From: Phycisphaerae bacterium
GTDB taxonomy: Bacteria; Planctomycetota; Phycisphaerae; Phycisphaerales; SM1A02
NCBI GenBank assembly: GCA_002709295.1
Contig: PAQL01000017.1
Location: 44,298-108,297, forward strand
Length of the DNA: 64,000 nucleotides
Direction: 5' to 3'
Part shown: positions 1 to 13,239 of the stretch, in pieces
Position numbering within the stretch: the first letter of the stretch is position 1
How the letters are laid out: each line of letters starts with the position of its first letter
Notes under the pieces: generated by a model
What the model was told of the DNA's origin: nothing
Seen by the model: only the letters and a program-made list of their open reading frames with translations
The model's database searches: none
Program-made: the position numbers and the translations under genes

Positions 1-70
1 GGCACGGGCCCGAAGAGGGGATTCGCCGACCGAAGTCGAAATCACCTCCACGGGCCCGCCAGCCGGTTCT

Positions 71-107
71 GGAGACGAGGTCTCCATGCCGCCGAGGACA
101 CGGCGGC
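71..107 (-). terminator. Two stem-loops downstream of tRNA-Lys
   Basis: Reading the minus strand after the tRNA 3' end there is a 7-bp stem (bases 101-107 with 88-94, 6-base loop) followed by a 6-bp stem (80-85 with 71-76, 3-base loop). They are placed where a transcript of tRNA-Lys would end. There is no clear U tract, so this may be a processing or rho-type end rather than a classical intrinsic terminator. The rest of bases 1-112 holds nothing else I can support. Confidence 0.4.
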
Positions 108-112
108 TCGAA

Positions 113-185
<73 letters not shown>

Positions 186-191
186 GGGGAG

Positions 192-219
192 AGTGTAGCG
201 AGTCGGCGATGACCCGCAA
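192..219 (-). promoter_or_regulatory. Promoter of tRNA-Lys
   Basis: On the minus strand, TTGCGG (bases 219-214) and TACACT (197-192) are separated by 16 bases, and the -10 hexamer ends 6 bases before the mature tRNA 5' end. This matches a sigma70-type promoter, and the same TACACT hexamer precedes RNase P RNA further along the window. Confidence 0.6.
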
Positions 220-255
220 GTCGCTCCCGGCCCCCATGACGGGAATCCCGAGGAT

Positions 256-4422
<4,167 letters not shown>

Positions 4423-4587
4423 GTCCGGGTCCTTTCGGGAATCGAATCGACCGCCTTGCGGCAAGGGGTCGGGAGTGGCTCCGACGGCCTCCGTGAAGGA
4501 GGGCATCGAGTGCCGGATCGTCTGGTTGTACTCGAGGGGGGGGTGAACGACCGATCAAGGGCCGGACCGCGAGGTCGGGCCCCGTCG

Positions 4588-4920
4588 TCAGGCCCCCGGG
4601 GGCGGCAGATCGGCATGTCCCGGTCCGCTGGGAGCGGAGGCCAGGAAGCGATCGTGAGCATGCGTGGTCGCCATCGAGGCCGAGGGGCCCCATCCACGGT
4701 CGGGATCCGCCTCGAGGCCCATCGCCGAGCTCGGCGCCGACATCGAGGAGAGCGAAGTGGTTCCTGCGGATCGCAGCACGGCCTGAACCGCACCGACGGA
4801 TCCCAGTCCGGGGACCGCACCGCCCGCCATGGCCACCGACAGGAGCAGGGCCGTGGCCATCACCGTGGCGATGGCGGGCAGGGCCGGGGGCTCGGAGCGA
4901 GGCTGGTGGGAGGATTCCAT
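4588..4920 (-). CDS. Small hypothetical membrane or exported protein
   Basis: This is a 110-aa protein of unknown function. Its N-terminus carries a short charged segment and then an alanine, leucine and valine-rich stretch (about residues 15-40) that could be a signal peptide or single membrane anchor. The rest is low-complexity, rich in Ser, Ala and Pro with some His near the end. The ATG at 4920 was chosen because TAGGAT lies 7 bases upstream; this reads as a leaderless -10 hexamer or, through AGGA, as a weak ribosome site. It is divergent from copA, so shared control with the copper pump is possible, but nothing in the sequence gives it a role. Confidence 0.55.
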   Translation of the reverse strand: MESSHQPRSEPPALPAIATVMATALLLSVAMAGGAVPGLGSVGAVQAVLRSAGTTSLSSMSAPSSAMGLEADPDRGWGPSASMATTHAHDRFLASAPSGPGHADLPPPGA

Positions 4921-4927
4921 CACGAAA

Positions 4928-4933
4928 ATCCTA
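4928..4933 (-). promoter_or_regulatory. -10 hexamer TAGGAT for the 4588-4920 gene
   Basis: The hexamer sits 7 bases before the ATG at 4920, the spacing expected for a leaderless transcript. Confidence 0.4.
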
Positions 4934-4951
4934 TCGGCCGATGAGGCCGAT
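4933..4951. promoter_or_regulatory. Inverted repeat in the copA divergent promoter region
   Basis: A perfect 7-bp inverted repeat, ATCGGCC and GGCCGAT separated by GATGA, lies in the 81-bp gap between the small exported protein gene and copA. It abuts the -10 of the minus-strand gene and lies about 40 bases upstream of the -10 of copA. This is a suitable position for a repressor or metal-sensor operator. The regulator is not identifiable from the window. Confidence 0.35.
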
Positions 4952-4989
4952 GACCACCTGGAAGTTCGATCCATTCCCGTCTCAGGACG

Positions 4990-4995
4990 TAGGAT
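4990..4995 (+). promoter_or_regulatory. -10 hexamer TAGGAT for copA
   Basis: The hexamer lies 6 bases before the GTG start. The contained AGGA could instead be a Shine-Dalgarno sequence, so the two readings cannot be separated without a mapped 5' end. Confidence 0.4.
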
Positions 4996-5001
4996 TCATA
5001 C

Positions 5002-7242
5002 GTGAGCTCATCCCACCCACACCACGCAGGACACCATCACGACGGATCCGAGCCCCGGGACACCGCTTCTTCGGCCTCCTCGAGGTTCTCGGTCGAAGGC
5101 ATGCATTGCGCCGGGTGCGCTTCCGGGCTCCAGGAGGCCCTTCTGGCCATGCCCGGCGTCAGCGATGCGACGGTCGATTTCGTGGGAGGGACCGCGGTGG
5201 TCGCGGGCTCCGCCCCGGCTGCGGAGATCCTGAAGACGATCGGCCACCAGGGCTTCGAGGGCGAGGATCTCGGCACCAGGTTCGATCTTCAGGAGACGCG
5301 ATCCAGGCTCGAACGGGCACAGGCCTCATCCGTGCGGCTGTGGAGACGCCGGGCCATCGTCGGCCTGGGATTGTGGTTTCCTCTGGAGACCCTGCACTGG
5401 ACCATGGGAGGCCACCAGCACACCTGGCTTCCCTGGGTGATGCTCTTCGGTGCCGCGATCGTCCTCGCCGTCGCCGGCGGCGGGTTCTACGCCTCCGCAT
5501 GGTCGGCCGCCCGCCGCGGCGGAACGAACATGGACACCCTGATCTCCATCGGGGCCACCACGGCCTTCGGATGGAGCCTGATCGTCTTCATCATGCAGCG
5601 ATGGGGGGGCGAGAGCGCCGCCATCTGGATGGAACGACCGCTGTACTTCGCGGAATCGGCCGCCCTGCTCGGGGTGATCAGTCTCGGTCACTGGCTGGAG
5701 GCGGCCGCGTCGCAGCGGGCCGGCGCAGCGGTCCGCGAGCTTCTCGAACTCCAGCCCGACGAAGCCGAGCGACTCGAGGAAGGCGACCGTGTCGTCCGGA
5801 TCGCCAGCAGCGAGCTCGCGATCGGCGACCGGATCCAGGTGCGTCCCGGGGATCGGATTCCGGTCGACGGCATGGTGCTCGAAGGCCGGAGCGAGATCGA
5901 CGAATCCCTGGTCACCGGCGAACCGATACCGGTGGACCGGACCCCCGGCGACCCGGTGGTCGCCGGCACCGTCAACGGCACCGGCCGGCTGGTGATCGAG
6001 GCCGTGGTGGACGGCCGGAACACCACCGTGACCCGCATCGCCGAGCTGGTGCGGAACGCCCAGTCCAGCCAGGCACCGATCCAGCGTCTCGCCGATCGCG
6101 TCAGCAGCATCTTCGTTCCCGTGGTGATCTCCATCGCGTTTCTGAGCGCGATGGGCTGGGGACTGCTCGGCGGCGACTGGGAGACCGGCGTGGTCGCGGC
6201 GGTCACGGTCCTGATCATCTCGTGCCCCTGCGCTCTGGGACTCGCGACCCCGATGGCGGTCATGGTCGGCGCGGGCGAGGCCAGTCGCCGAGGCATCCTG
6301 GTCAAGGGGGCGGCGGATCTGGAATCCGCAGGCCGCCTTCAACGGGTCTACTTCGACAAGACCGGCACCCTGACCACCGGTCACCCGACCCTCGGCGAGA
6401 TCCGACTGCTCCCGGGGGCCGGCGAACTCGATCGCAGAGCCGTGCTCGCACTCGCGGCAACTGCGGAGACCGCGAGCGAGCATCCCCTGGCGAGGGCGAT
6501 CGTGGAAGCAGCGATCGACGAGGGCATCGTGCCCGCCGCCAGCGAGTCCTTCACCTCCACCCCGGGCCGCGGCGTGGAGGCGATGGTCGAGGGACGACGG
6601 GTCGAGGTCGTCCGCGACGAGCGGGCCAGCTGCCGGGTGATCGTCGACGGTGAGGACGTCGCGACCCTCGAACTCACGGATCGACCGCGCCCCGACGCCG
6701 CGAAGGCGATCGCCCGCCTGAGGTCGATGGGACTCGAGGTGCGGATGCTGACCGGCGACCGGGAGGCGGCGGCCCACCGGATCGGCGAGGAGCTCGGACT
6801 CGCCCCGGAGGAGATCGATGCCGATGCCACCCCGACCTCCAAGCTCGAGACGATCACCTCGGCGGGCCCCGGCACCGCCATGGTCGGGGACGGCATCAAC
6901 GATGCCGCGGCCCTCGCCGGGGCCGGACTCGGCATCGCGATGGCCGGAGGAACCGGCACCGCCATCGAGACCGCCGGCGTGGTGGTGCCGCCCGATCGCG
7001 TCTCGAGCGTTCCCGAGGCGATCCATCTCGCCCGGCGGACCCTGACCACCATCCGCCAGAACCTGTTCCTCGCGTTCGTCTACAACAGCCTGGCCATTCC
7101 GGCCGCCGCCTTCGGCCTGCTCGGGGTTCACGGACCTCTGATCGCGGCGGCGGCCATGGCCTGCAGCGACGTGTCGGTGATCGGCAACGCGATCCGGCTG
7201 CGTCGTTCCCTGACCAGGGAACGACGGCGCAAGCAGCACTGA
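5002..7242 (+). CDS. copA: Copper-exporting P1B-type ATPase
   Basis: This 746-aa heavy-metal ATPase pumps Cu(I) out of the cytoplasm using ATP. A histidine-rich N-terminus (residues 5-13) is followed by one heavy-metal-associated domain with GMHCAGC (Cys36, Cys39). Then come the membrane region, the CPC metal-site motif in ISCPCALG typical of Cu+ pumps, the phosphorylation motif DKTGTLT, and the hinge GDGINDA. One HMA domain and this length are normal for bacterial CopA. The start is GTG. It stands alone, without a chaperone or CopY/CueR regulator beside it. Confidence 0.93.
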   Translation: MSSSHPHHAGHHHDGSEPRDTASSASSRFSVEGMHCAGCASGLQEALLAMPGVSDATVDFVGGTAVVAGSAPAAEILKTIGHQGFEGEDLGTRFDLQETRSRLERAQASSVRLWRRRAIVGLGLWFPLETLHWTMGGHQHTWLPWVMLFGAAIVLAVAGGGFYASAWSAARRGGTNMDTLISIGATTAFGWSLIVFIMQRWGGESAAIWMERPLYFAESAALLGVISLGHWLEAAASQRAGAAVRELLELQPDEAERLEEGDRVVRIASSELAIGDRIQVRPGDRIPVDGMVLEGRSEIDESLVTGEPIPVDRTPGDPVVAGTVNGTGRLVIEAVVDGRNTTVTRIAELVRNAQSSQAPIQRLADRVSSIFVPVVISIAFLSAMGWGLLGGDWETGVVAAVTVLIISCPCALGLATPMAVMVGAGEASRRGILVKGAADLESAGRLQRVYFDKTGTLTTGHPTLGEIRLLPGAGELDRRAVLALAATAETASEHPLARAIVEAAIDEGIVPAASESFTSTPGRGVEAMVEGRRVEVVRDERASCRVIVDGEDVATLELTDRPRPDAAKAIARLRSMGLEVRMLTGDREAAAHRIGEELGLAPEEIDADATPTSKLETITSAGPGTAMVGDGINDAAALAGAGLGIAMAGGTGTAIETAGVVVPPDRVSSVPEAIHLARRTLTTIRQNLFLAFVYNSLAIPAAAFGLLGVHGPLIAAAAMACSDVSVIGNAIRLRRSLTRERRRKQH

Positions 7243-7253
7243 GAACGGCGACA

Positions 7254-7327
7254 TGGGCCGGCCCGGATTCGAACCGGGGTCTCACCGATTATGAGTCGGG
7301 GGCTCTGGACCGCTGAGCTACCAGCCC
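7254..7327 (-). tRNA. tRNA with anticodon CAT (elongator Met or Ile2)
   Basis: This is a 74-nt cloverleaf on the minus strand: acceptor stem GGGCTGG/CCGGCCC (one G-T pair, discriminator A), anticodon loop CTCATAA, and T loop TTCGAAT. The closed 1-72 pair excludes initiator tRNA. CAT is read as Met unless C34 is modified to lysidine, giving Ile(AUA). The anticodon stem ending TCGGT resembles the Ile2 pattern, but identity cannot be fixed by eye. The first anticodon-stem pair is a C-T mismatch. Confidence 0.92.
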
Positions 7328-7376
7328 GGTGTCGCGAGCTGGATGGTATCGCACCCGGAGAGAGCGGACGGGCCGG

Positions 7377-8672
7377 TCAACCGTCGGGGGATGCGGCGGC
7401 CAGGGCCCTCGCCGCCGAGGTGCCCGCCACCTGTCCGCTGGCCCATGCCCACTGGAAGTTGAATCCTCCCACCCGCCCGTCGACGTCGAGGATCTCACCG
7501 GCAAGGTGAAGGCCGAGCGTCGTTCTGGACTCCATCGAATCCAGCCGGACCTCCGAGAGCGGCACTCCACCGGCGGTCGCCTCCGCGTGCGTGTAGCCCC
7601 GATCACCGTCGACGATGATCCGGTGCGCGAAGAGCGTGTCGAGCAACCGGCCCCGCGAGGACCGCGACAGCCCGCGGACCCGATCCGAGGCCTCCAGTCC
7701 CGCCACCATGGAGAGCGTCGCGACCAGCCGTTCCGGAAGGGTGCCCCGGAGCAGCCCTGCGATGGTCTGGCCGCCGCTGGAACCGAGCATGGCCCCCTCG
7801 AAGGCGGCACGGTCCTCTCCGGGAAGCCAGTCGACGATCGCATGCGCCTCTGCGTCACCGGCGAGTCTCGCGGCCAGGAGATGACGACTGGCATCCAGCA
7901 CCGCGGGTCCGGAGACGCCGAAGTGGGTGCAGAGCAGGGGGGCCGTGTAGTCCACGATCCGACGCCCGCGACCGTCCCGGATCTCCAACCGCACCTCCGA
8001 GGCCACTCCGGAGAGCTCCCGAAGTTCGCTCCCGTCGCGCAGCACCAGAGGCACCAGCGAGGGATGCACCGCATCCGTGATGGTGTGCCCGAGACCCCGA
8101 GCCAGCTCGTAGCCCGCACCATCCGAACCCGATTTGGGCAGCGCCCTGCCACCGGTGGTCAGGATCACCCGATCGGCGATCAGGTCGGTGCCCTCGCCGC
8201 GGATGCGGAAGCCGGGAGCGAGGGATTCGATCGATTCGACGCGGCGGGGGAATCGAAGATCCGCACCGGCATCCCGCCAGGCATCGAGCAGGGCGTTCAA
8301 CACGGTCTTCGCCCGATCGGTGACGGGAAAGAGCTTCCCGGTCGATTCCCGCTTGAGCTCGACACCCAGCTCCTTGAAGAACTCCACGGTGCGTTCCACC
8401 GGGAACCTTCCGAGGACCTTGCGTATCGCGGGCCGGGTCGAACCGGCGTAGTCCTCGGGACGCACCGCGTGATGAGTGACGTTGCAGCGTCCCCCGCCGG
8501 CCACGAGGATCTTCATGCCGACTCGGCGGGCCCCGTCGAGGCCGACCACCCGGCCGGATCCACCGAGCTTCCGAGCCGAGTGGATCCCGGCCATCAGGCC
8601 GGCCGCACCGGCCCCGACGACCACCACGTCGCACCGCTCCGACGCCCCGTCATGATCCGGGGGAGTCTTCAC
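7377..8672 (-). CDS. BaiN/HI0933-family FAD-dependent flavoprotein
   Basis: This 431-aa protein resembles the YhiN/BaiN family of soluble flavoproteins, whose physiological substrates are mostly unknown. Residues 15-21 form the Rossmann FAD motif (VVVVGAGAAG), followed by the family signature KILVAGGGRCNVTH and a C-terminal GGFNFQWAWASG segment. Length is typical. The start is GTG at 8672, which overlaps the stop of the upstream M14 peptidase gene by GTGA, so the two are probably translated as a coupled pair. The functional link to the peptidases is not obvious. Confidence 0.85.
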   Translation of the reverse strand: MKTPPDHDGASERCDVVVVGAGAAGLMAGIHSARKLGGSGRVVGLDGARRVGMKILVAGGGRCNVTHHAVRPEDYAGSTRPAIRKVLGRFPVERTVEFFKELGVELKRESTGKLFPVTDRAKTVLNALLDAWRDAGADLRFPRRVESIESLAPGFRIRGEGTDLIADRVILTTGGRALPKSGSDGAGYELARGLGHTITDAVHPSLVPLVLRDGSELRELSGVASEVRLEIRDGRGRRIVDYTAPLLCTHFGVSGPAVLDASRHLLAARLAGDAEAHAIVDWLPGEDRAAFEGAMLGSSGGQTIAGLLRGTLPERLVATLSMVAGLEASDRVRGLSRSSRGRLLDTLFAHRIIVDGDRGYTHAEATAGGVPLSEVRLDSMESRTTLGLHLAGEILDVDGRVGGFNFQWAWASGQVAGTSAARALAAASPDG

Positions 8673-10435
8673 GAATCTCCGAGAGGCATCTCGAGATCAC
8701 GGGCCTTCTCGGCCCGGTACGCGAAGTTGCCGGTGGGCGGCGCCTCGCTCTTCATGATGTATCGGAAGATCACCCGGCCCCGTCCGGGGACGCCACGCTC
8801 CACCAGCAGTCGCTCCGGCCGATGGTCGACCGGCTCGAAACGGGCCTTGAAGCGATCGCCGACGGTCCCGGCCAGCAGCAGCTCGGTGCCGTCGCCCGGC
8901 TCGAAGAGCATGAGGTCGGGACGACCGATCCGCCGATCGGCGGCCCGCGCGGTCCGAGGGGGGATCAGACGGTCGTTGGAGACCATCACGTCGACCTGCC
9001 AGAGGCCGTCGCCCAGATCCTCGACCTCCATCTCCGAACGAAGCTTCGGCATCTGGTCGGCATGGAACATGGTGAAGGCGAAGTTGCGGTGCGACTCCTC
9101 CTCCAGCATGAACGGCGGCGGGCTTCGCCGCGCGTACTTGGTGCCACCGCCCACCAGGACCGGGCCCAGCGTGGGATGATCCACCTCGGTCCAGTCGGTG
9201 AAGGTGCGACCGAAGAGCATCCGATCCTGCCAGCGGAACCGACCCTCCTCGTCGAGGCCCGCCTCCGCGTCCTGAAGGATCCTGCGGTCGGTCCAGAGCT
9301 CGTTGGTGAACGAGACGATCCCGAGCCCCTCGGCCATCCAGTTCACGCAACCGCCGTGGACCCGGTAGAGATCGCTGTGGATCACCAGGTAGTCGTAGTG
9401 GGGGAGCATCTCCTCGCCCGCCTCGCCCAGAGCGTCGTAGACCGCGCGGTCCGTGCGGGGATACGCATTCTCGCCGTAGTCGGCGCCGGGTCCGCGAAGG
9501 AGCATGCCACCGGTGTTGTGATAGCTCTGGCCCGCCGCGATGTTGGGATGGGCACGGATGAAGTCACCGATCGCCCGGGTCTCCGGATAGCTGAAGGGAT
9601 GGGTGCCCGCACCACGCTGGACGTGGGTCGGCTGCCAGTCGCTGGGGAAGTTGCGGTTCATGTCGTAACCGCCCTCGCCGTCCTCGTTGATCCGGCCGTC
9701 GCCGTCGTTGTCGACGCCCTCGGAACCCGCCATCGACCACTCGCCGGTCATGATGCGGCCGTCGGGACCGGGGACCCTCGGCACCCGCTCGAAGATCCGG
9801 GGATCGCGTTCGCTTCGACGATGGGTGCCCTCGGGATCGGGACGCCACATCCGACCGATGTGACCGTCGCCGTCGAGATCCTCGGGCCCGTCCTCGTCGA
9901 GCAGACCGTCGCGATCGTTGTCGGTGGGCTTGAGTCCGCTCCGGTTGGAGTTGGGGGTGTGAGCCTCGGCGAACCAGCCGGCGCGACCGTCGGGATTCAC
10001 GATCGGCACCAGATAGAACGCATGCTCGTCGACCAGTTCCCGGATGGCCGGGACCTCGTCGAAGGCCTCGAGCAGATACCAGGCGGTGTAGAGCACCGTC
10101 TCCGCCGCCTGCACCTCGTTGCCGTGGATGTTGCCGTCGATCCAGATCGCGGGCTTCTCGGTGTCCGCACCGGTCTCCGGGTTGTTGATGGCGAGGAGCC
10201 ACATCTCCCGGCCCTGGACGCTCCTGCCCAGCGAGACCAGGGTCGCCAGTTCCGGATGCGCCTCGGCCAGCCGCTTCATCAGATCGGTCATCTCCTCGAA
10301 GTCGTAGTAGCGGTTGAAGGCGATGTCCACCTTCGATTCGATCTGCTGCTGACCGAAGGCGGAACCCGCCCAAGTCAGCAGAAGCAGACCCGTCACCACC
10401 ATCGATCCGAAACGGTCGAGTCCTGCTCGCTTCAT
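8669..10435 (-). CDS. Secreted M14-family zinc carboxypeptidase with calcium-loop insert
   Basis: This 588-aa exported metallopeptidase has a signal peptide (residues 1-28, ending AFGQ). The M14 zinc site is visible as H104-GN-E107 with a third ligand at H306 (QSYHNTGG). The DMNRNFP motif (258-264) is the substrate-carboxylate site, and the late TNELWT segment carries the probable catalytic glutamate. Two aspartate-rich EF-hand-like loops (near 172-192 and 242-252) are inserted in the catalytic domain and should bind calcium. The ATG at 10435 overlaps the upstream gene by ATGA. It probably trims peptides outside the cytoplasm. Confidence 0.88.
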   Translation of the reverse strand: MKRAGLDRFGSMVVTGLLLLTWAGSAFGQQQIESKVDIAFNRYYDFEEMTDLMKRLAEAHPELATLVSLGRSVQGREMWLLAINNPETGADTEKPAIWIDGNIHGNEVQAAETVLYTAWYLLEAFDEVPAIRELVDEHAFYLVPIVNPDGRAGWFAEAHTPNSNRSGLKPTDNDRDGLLDEDGPEDLDGDGHIGRMWRPDPEGTHRRSERDPRIFERVPRVPGPDGRIMTGEWSMAGSEGVDNDGDGRINEDGEGGYDMNRNFPSDWQPTHVQRGAGTHPFSYPETRAIGDFIRAHPNIAAGQSYHNTGGMLLRGPGADYGENAYPRTDRAVYDALGEAGEEMLPHYDYLVIHSDLYRVHGGCVNWMAEGLGIVSFTNELWTDRRILQDAEAGLDEEGRFRWQDRMLFGRTFTDWTEVDHPTLGPVLVGGGTKYARRSPPPFMLEEESHRNFAFTMFHADQMPKLRSEMEVEDLGDGLWQVDVMVSNDRLIPPRTARAADRRIGRPDLMLFEPGDGTELLLAGTVGDRFKARFEPVDHRPERLLVERGVPGRGRVIFRYIMKSEAPPTGNFAYRAEKARDLEMPLGDS

Positions 10436-12138
10436 CGCTCCGCTCCTTCCTCGGCCGTCGAGGCCCGATACCGCCGAACCCGGTCGCCGGGATCGTCGAC
10501 CTCCATCACGATGCCGTCCTCCGGCACCCTCACGACCCACTCGAAGTCCCGCCGCTGGCCGGGATCGAGACGATCGACCAGTTCGAAGGAGGAGCCCTGG
10601 AGAATCCGCTCCACGGGCACCCGCGGCCGGACCACCAGAGGCCGGATCGCCCGATTGGTCCGGGCCATCGCGGTGCGAAGCGGCATCTCGCCGTCGTTCC
10701 GGAGCGCCATCCGGATCCTCGCCACGCCACCGCCGAGCCATTCGACCTCCGGTCCCTCGACCACGACCCTGGGTCGCATCGCGGACATCGCCGCGAGGAA
10801 ACTTGCATGCCCGGCCGCCAGCTCGTCGAGCATCGCCGCGGGTGGGTTCCGATCGAATCCCGGCACCGGACCGCCGATCTCGATCCGGCCGAGTTGAGGA
10901 TGATCGAACTCCCTCCATTCGACGAACCCCGTCCCGTCCCGATCCGCATCGGACCATGCGAGCCAGGCGGCACCCTCGGCGTCACGCGGCTTCGGTCGCT
11001 CGGTCGCATCCGGATCCTCCGGGGCTTCCCGGGAGGAACCGTCCTCCTGCGGGGTCGGATCGGGGCGTCCCCATCCGGTGGTCGCGACGGTCGGGATGCC
11101 CCGGTGGGCGTAGAGCCAGGCGTGCAACCCGCCGCGATCGTCCTCGTCCGTGCTGCGAACCTGTCCCGCGTGCTCCTTCCAGAGCTCCGAGAGACGCTCG
11201 TACTGCCGCTTGTCACCACCGTCGATCCCGATCGGCGTCCGTCCGGTCACATCCTTCTTCGAGGCATCGGGCAGGGTCACGATCCAGTCGTGGGGACCGA
11301 AGACCACCGCTCCGAAGATCCGCGGCCGCTCGAGAACCCACTCCGCCAGGGCGAGGGACTCCGGCTCGCTGAGCTGGTAGGGCCCGCTGTCGGTGTCGTG
11401 CTCGACGAAGAGGTGCATGAAGTTCCGGTCGATCCGGACATCGTCGCGACCGTCCTCGCCGATCATGCCGTCACCGTCGACGTCGATGCCCTCGACGAAC
11501 ATCGCGTGGGTCGCTCGTTCTCCGGCCGCGACATCCGGGGTTCGCATCATCCGGGGCTCGCCGGGATCGGCGACATGGGGGGGAGGATGGGCGAGAGGCG
11601 GATCCGCCAGTCGCATCATGGTGATCACGCCATCACCATCGAGATCTCGAGGCTGGTCCTCGTCGAGCAGTCCGTCGCGATCCGCATCGACGGATCGAAG
11701 GCCGCCGCGACGTCCGTCGTTGATCCCGTCCATGAGAGCCGCGATGCCGTCGGGATTGGCCCGTGGCATCAGGACCACGGTCACGTCCTCGAGAATCCCG
11801 GCGTGGTCGGCGAGGATGCGTTCGGCCATCCGGACCGAGTACTCGGTGCCCGCGGGGTGAAGGGCATCGAGCCCTCCGACCACCAGCAGGGTGGGCCGTT
11901 CATGCGCCCGTTCGGGATCCGATGCCAGGATGATCGCCTGCAGGGGACGACCTTCCCGACTGGTGCCGTATCGCTCGAGCCGGACGCGTTCGGAGTTCCC
12001 GGCGAGGATCTTGTCGAGCCTGGCGACGTAGCCGTCGTCGTCCAGATAGCCCTCCCATGGGATCGCGGGCGGCGGGGACGCGGTCGCCGCCATCGCACCA
12101 GCAAGAGAGGTGGCGATCAGAGCGAATCGAAGGAGCAT
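10432..12138 (-). CDS. M14 carboxypeptidase paralogue with replaced catalytic residues
   Basis: This 568-aa exported protein (signal peptide about residues 1-20) is homologous to its downstream neighbour: it shares the NPDG segment, the calcium-loop block (RDGLLDED then DLDGDG) and the RNF motif. However, the HxxE zinc motif aligns with D91-AL-H94, and the region matching the catalytic glutamate reads ATTGWG with no Glu. A later HDW histidine is kept. It is therefore probably a pseudo-enzyme or has altered metal chemistry. I chose ATG 12138 over one 12 codons upstream because GGAG lies 6 bases before it. It overlaps the active paralogue by 4 bases, which suggests the two work together. Confidence 0.75.
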   Translation of the reverse strand: MLLRFALIATSLAGAMAATASPPPAIPWEGYLDDDGYVARLDKILAGNSERVRLERYGTSREGRPLQAIILASDPERAHERPTLLVVGGLDALHPAGTEYSVRMAERILADHAGILEDVTVVLMPRANPDGIAALMDGINDGRRGGLRSVDADRDGLLDEDQPRDLDGDGVITMMRLADPPLAHPPPHVADPGEPRMMRTPDVAAGERATHAMFVEGIDVDGDGMIGEDGRDDVRIDRNFMHLFVEHDTDSGPYQLSEPESLALAEWVLERPRIFGAVVFGPHDWIVTLPDASKKDVTGRTPIGIDGGDKRQYERLSELWKEHAGQVRSTDEDDRGGLHAWLYAHRGIPTVATTGWGRPDPTPQEDGSSREAPEDPDATERPKPRDAEGAAWLAWSDADRDGTGFVEWREFDHPQLGRIEIGGPVPGFDRNPPAAMLDELAAGHASFLAAMSAMRPRVVVEGPEVEWLGGGVARIRMALRNDGEMPLRTAMARTNRAIRPLVVRPRVPVERILQGSSFELVDRLDPGQRRDFEWVVRVPEDGIVMEVDDPGDRVRRYRASTAEEGAER

Positions 12139-12163
12139 TCGGTTCTCCGGTGTGGTCACTGAT

Positions 12164-13171
12164 TCAGGATTCAAGGCGAACGGTGGCGTCGTCCATCAGG
12201 TAGAGGCCGACCAGCCAGTTCTCGACCAGATACGGCGAGACCAGCAGCCTCCCCTTGAGGCTGCCGAAGCTGATCGAGTGCCTCTGTCCGGGAGGGACGG
12301 CCTCCACCAGCGAGACCTCGATGGCGTCGTACGGGGTGGGCGGGATGCCGATGCAGCATCCGTCCCACTGATTCAGCATCACCAGCAGCTCGGAGGTGTC
12401 GGCACCGCCCAGGGGAAAGGCGACGTAGCCGTCGATCTGGACCCACTGCCCGTCCAGGGCCGCGACCCGCTGCACCATCGACCGCTCGCCGAGACTCGGG
12501 CGATAGCCGTCGGCCGCGCTGGCCAGCAGCTCCCAGCTCACCAGATACGGATCCTCCTCGGTCCCGCTGCCGCGGATGCGGAACTCCGCGTCGGCGATGA
12601 TGGAGTCACCGTCCTGCACCAGCGACCCCGGGGTGACCGTGGCCTCCGGGATCTCGCGGTCGAGTCCCAGATCGAGGGTGGGCGCGCCCTCCGGCACCTC
12701 GATGCGGGAACGAGTGGAAGCGACCGGGGACTCCTCGTCACCTCGTTCCTCACGACCGGAATCGAGATCCGCGACCAGCGCCGCGGCGTCGATGATCGGT
12801 TCGGGGATGTCGTCCAGATCGGGCAGGAGGATCTCGTCCCCCAGCTTCATATCACCAGACCCGAGCTTCGGATTGGCATCGACGATGCGACGCCAGAGCC
12901 GTTCGTCGCCGTACCGCCTTCGAGCCAGCTCCGGGAGCGTGTCGCCGTCGGTGAGGATCCAGGTCTTGGCCTCGATCGCATCCGAGGGGATCCCCGCCTC
13001 GGATGCCGTCTCGAGTGCGGGTTCATCGAGGGTCGCGGGGCGGGTCTCCACCGCCTGCGGAGGCGTGGCCGCAGGGGGGCGGGCACGCGAGACCGATCCA
13101 GGGTCGCCACGGAACAGCAGCACGCCGGCGGCGGCGAGCAGTCCTCCGATGATGGCCCAGACGTACTTCAC
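12164..13171 (-). CDS. LysM plus DUF3299-like exported protein
   Basis: This 335-aa protein starts with a membrane segment (residues 3-20) and a Pro/Ala linker. A LysM-like module follows (about 68-115: TDGDTLPELARRRYG, then NPKL and LGDEILLPD), giving likely peptidoglycan binding. The C-terminal half (about 235-335) matches the DUF3299 pattern, with WVQIDGYVAFPL, a GCCIGIPPTP cysteine and proline motif and an LVGLYLMDDA end. The start is GTG. It lies 68 bases after the ABC permease gene on the same strand, so it is probably part of that transport unit. The function of DUF3299 is not established. Confidence 0.65.
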   Translation of the reverse strand: MKYVWAIIGGLLAAAGVLLFRGDPGSVSRARPPAATPPQAVETRPATLDEPALETASEAGIPSDAIEAKTWILTDGDTLPELARRRYGDERLWRRIVDANPKLGSGDMKLGDEILLPDLDDIPEPIIDAAALVADLDSGREERGDEESPVASTRSRIEVPEGAPTLDLGLDREIPEATVTPGSLVQDGDSIIADAEFRIRGSGTEEDPYLVSWELLASAADGYRPSLGERSMVQRVAALDGQWVQIDGYVAFPLGGADTSELLVMLNQWDGCCIGIPPTPYDAIEVSLVEAVPPGQRHSISFGSLKGRLLVSPYLVENWLVGLYLMDDATVRLES

Positions 13172-13239
13172 GTGGTCGTTCCGAACGAGGAGTCCCGTTG
13201 ATCATCGCATGCTAGCGAGCGGGGAGGGGATGCCGACGG

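Noticed and set aside
1-87. Possible start of a minus-strand gene leaving the window (ATG at 87)
   Set aside because: Only 29 codons, no ribosome site or -10 hexamer, and the region forms two stem-loops just after tRNA-Lys, so a terminator is the better reading.
4423-4506. 28-codon upstream extension of secA
   Set aside because: Sequence is unlike any SecA N-terminus, and the inner ATG has a good Shine-Dalgarno site.
7375-7380. TTGACC as a -35 element for the CAT tRNA
   Set aside because: Spacing to any -10-like hexamer is too long, and it falls on the end of the flavoprotein gene.
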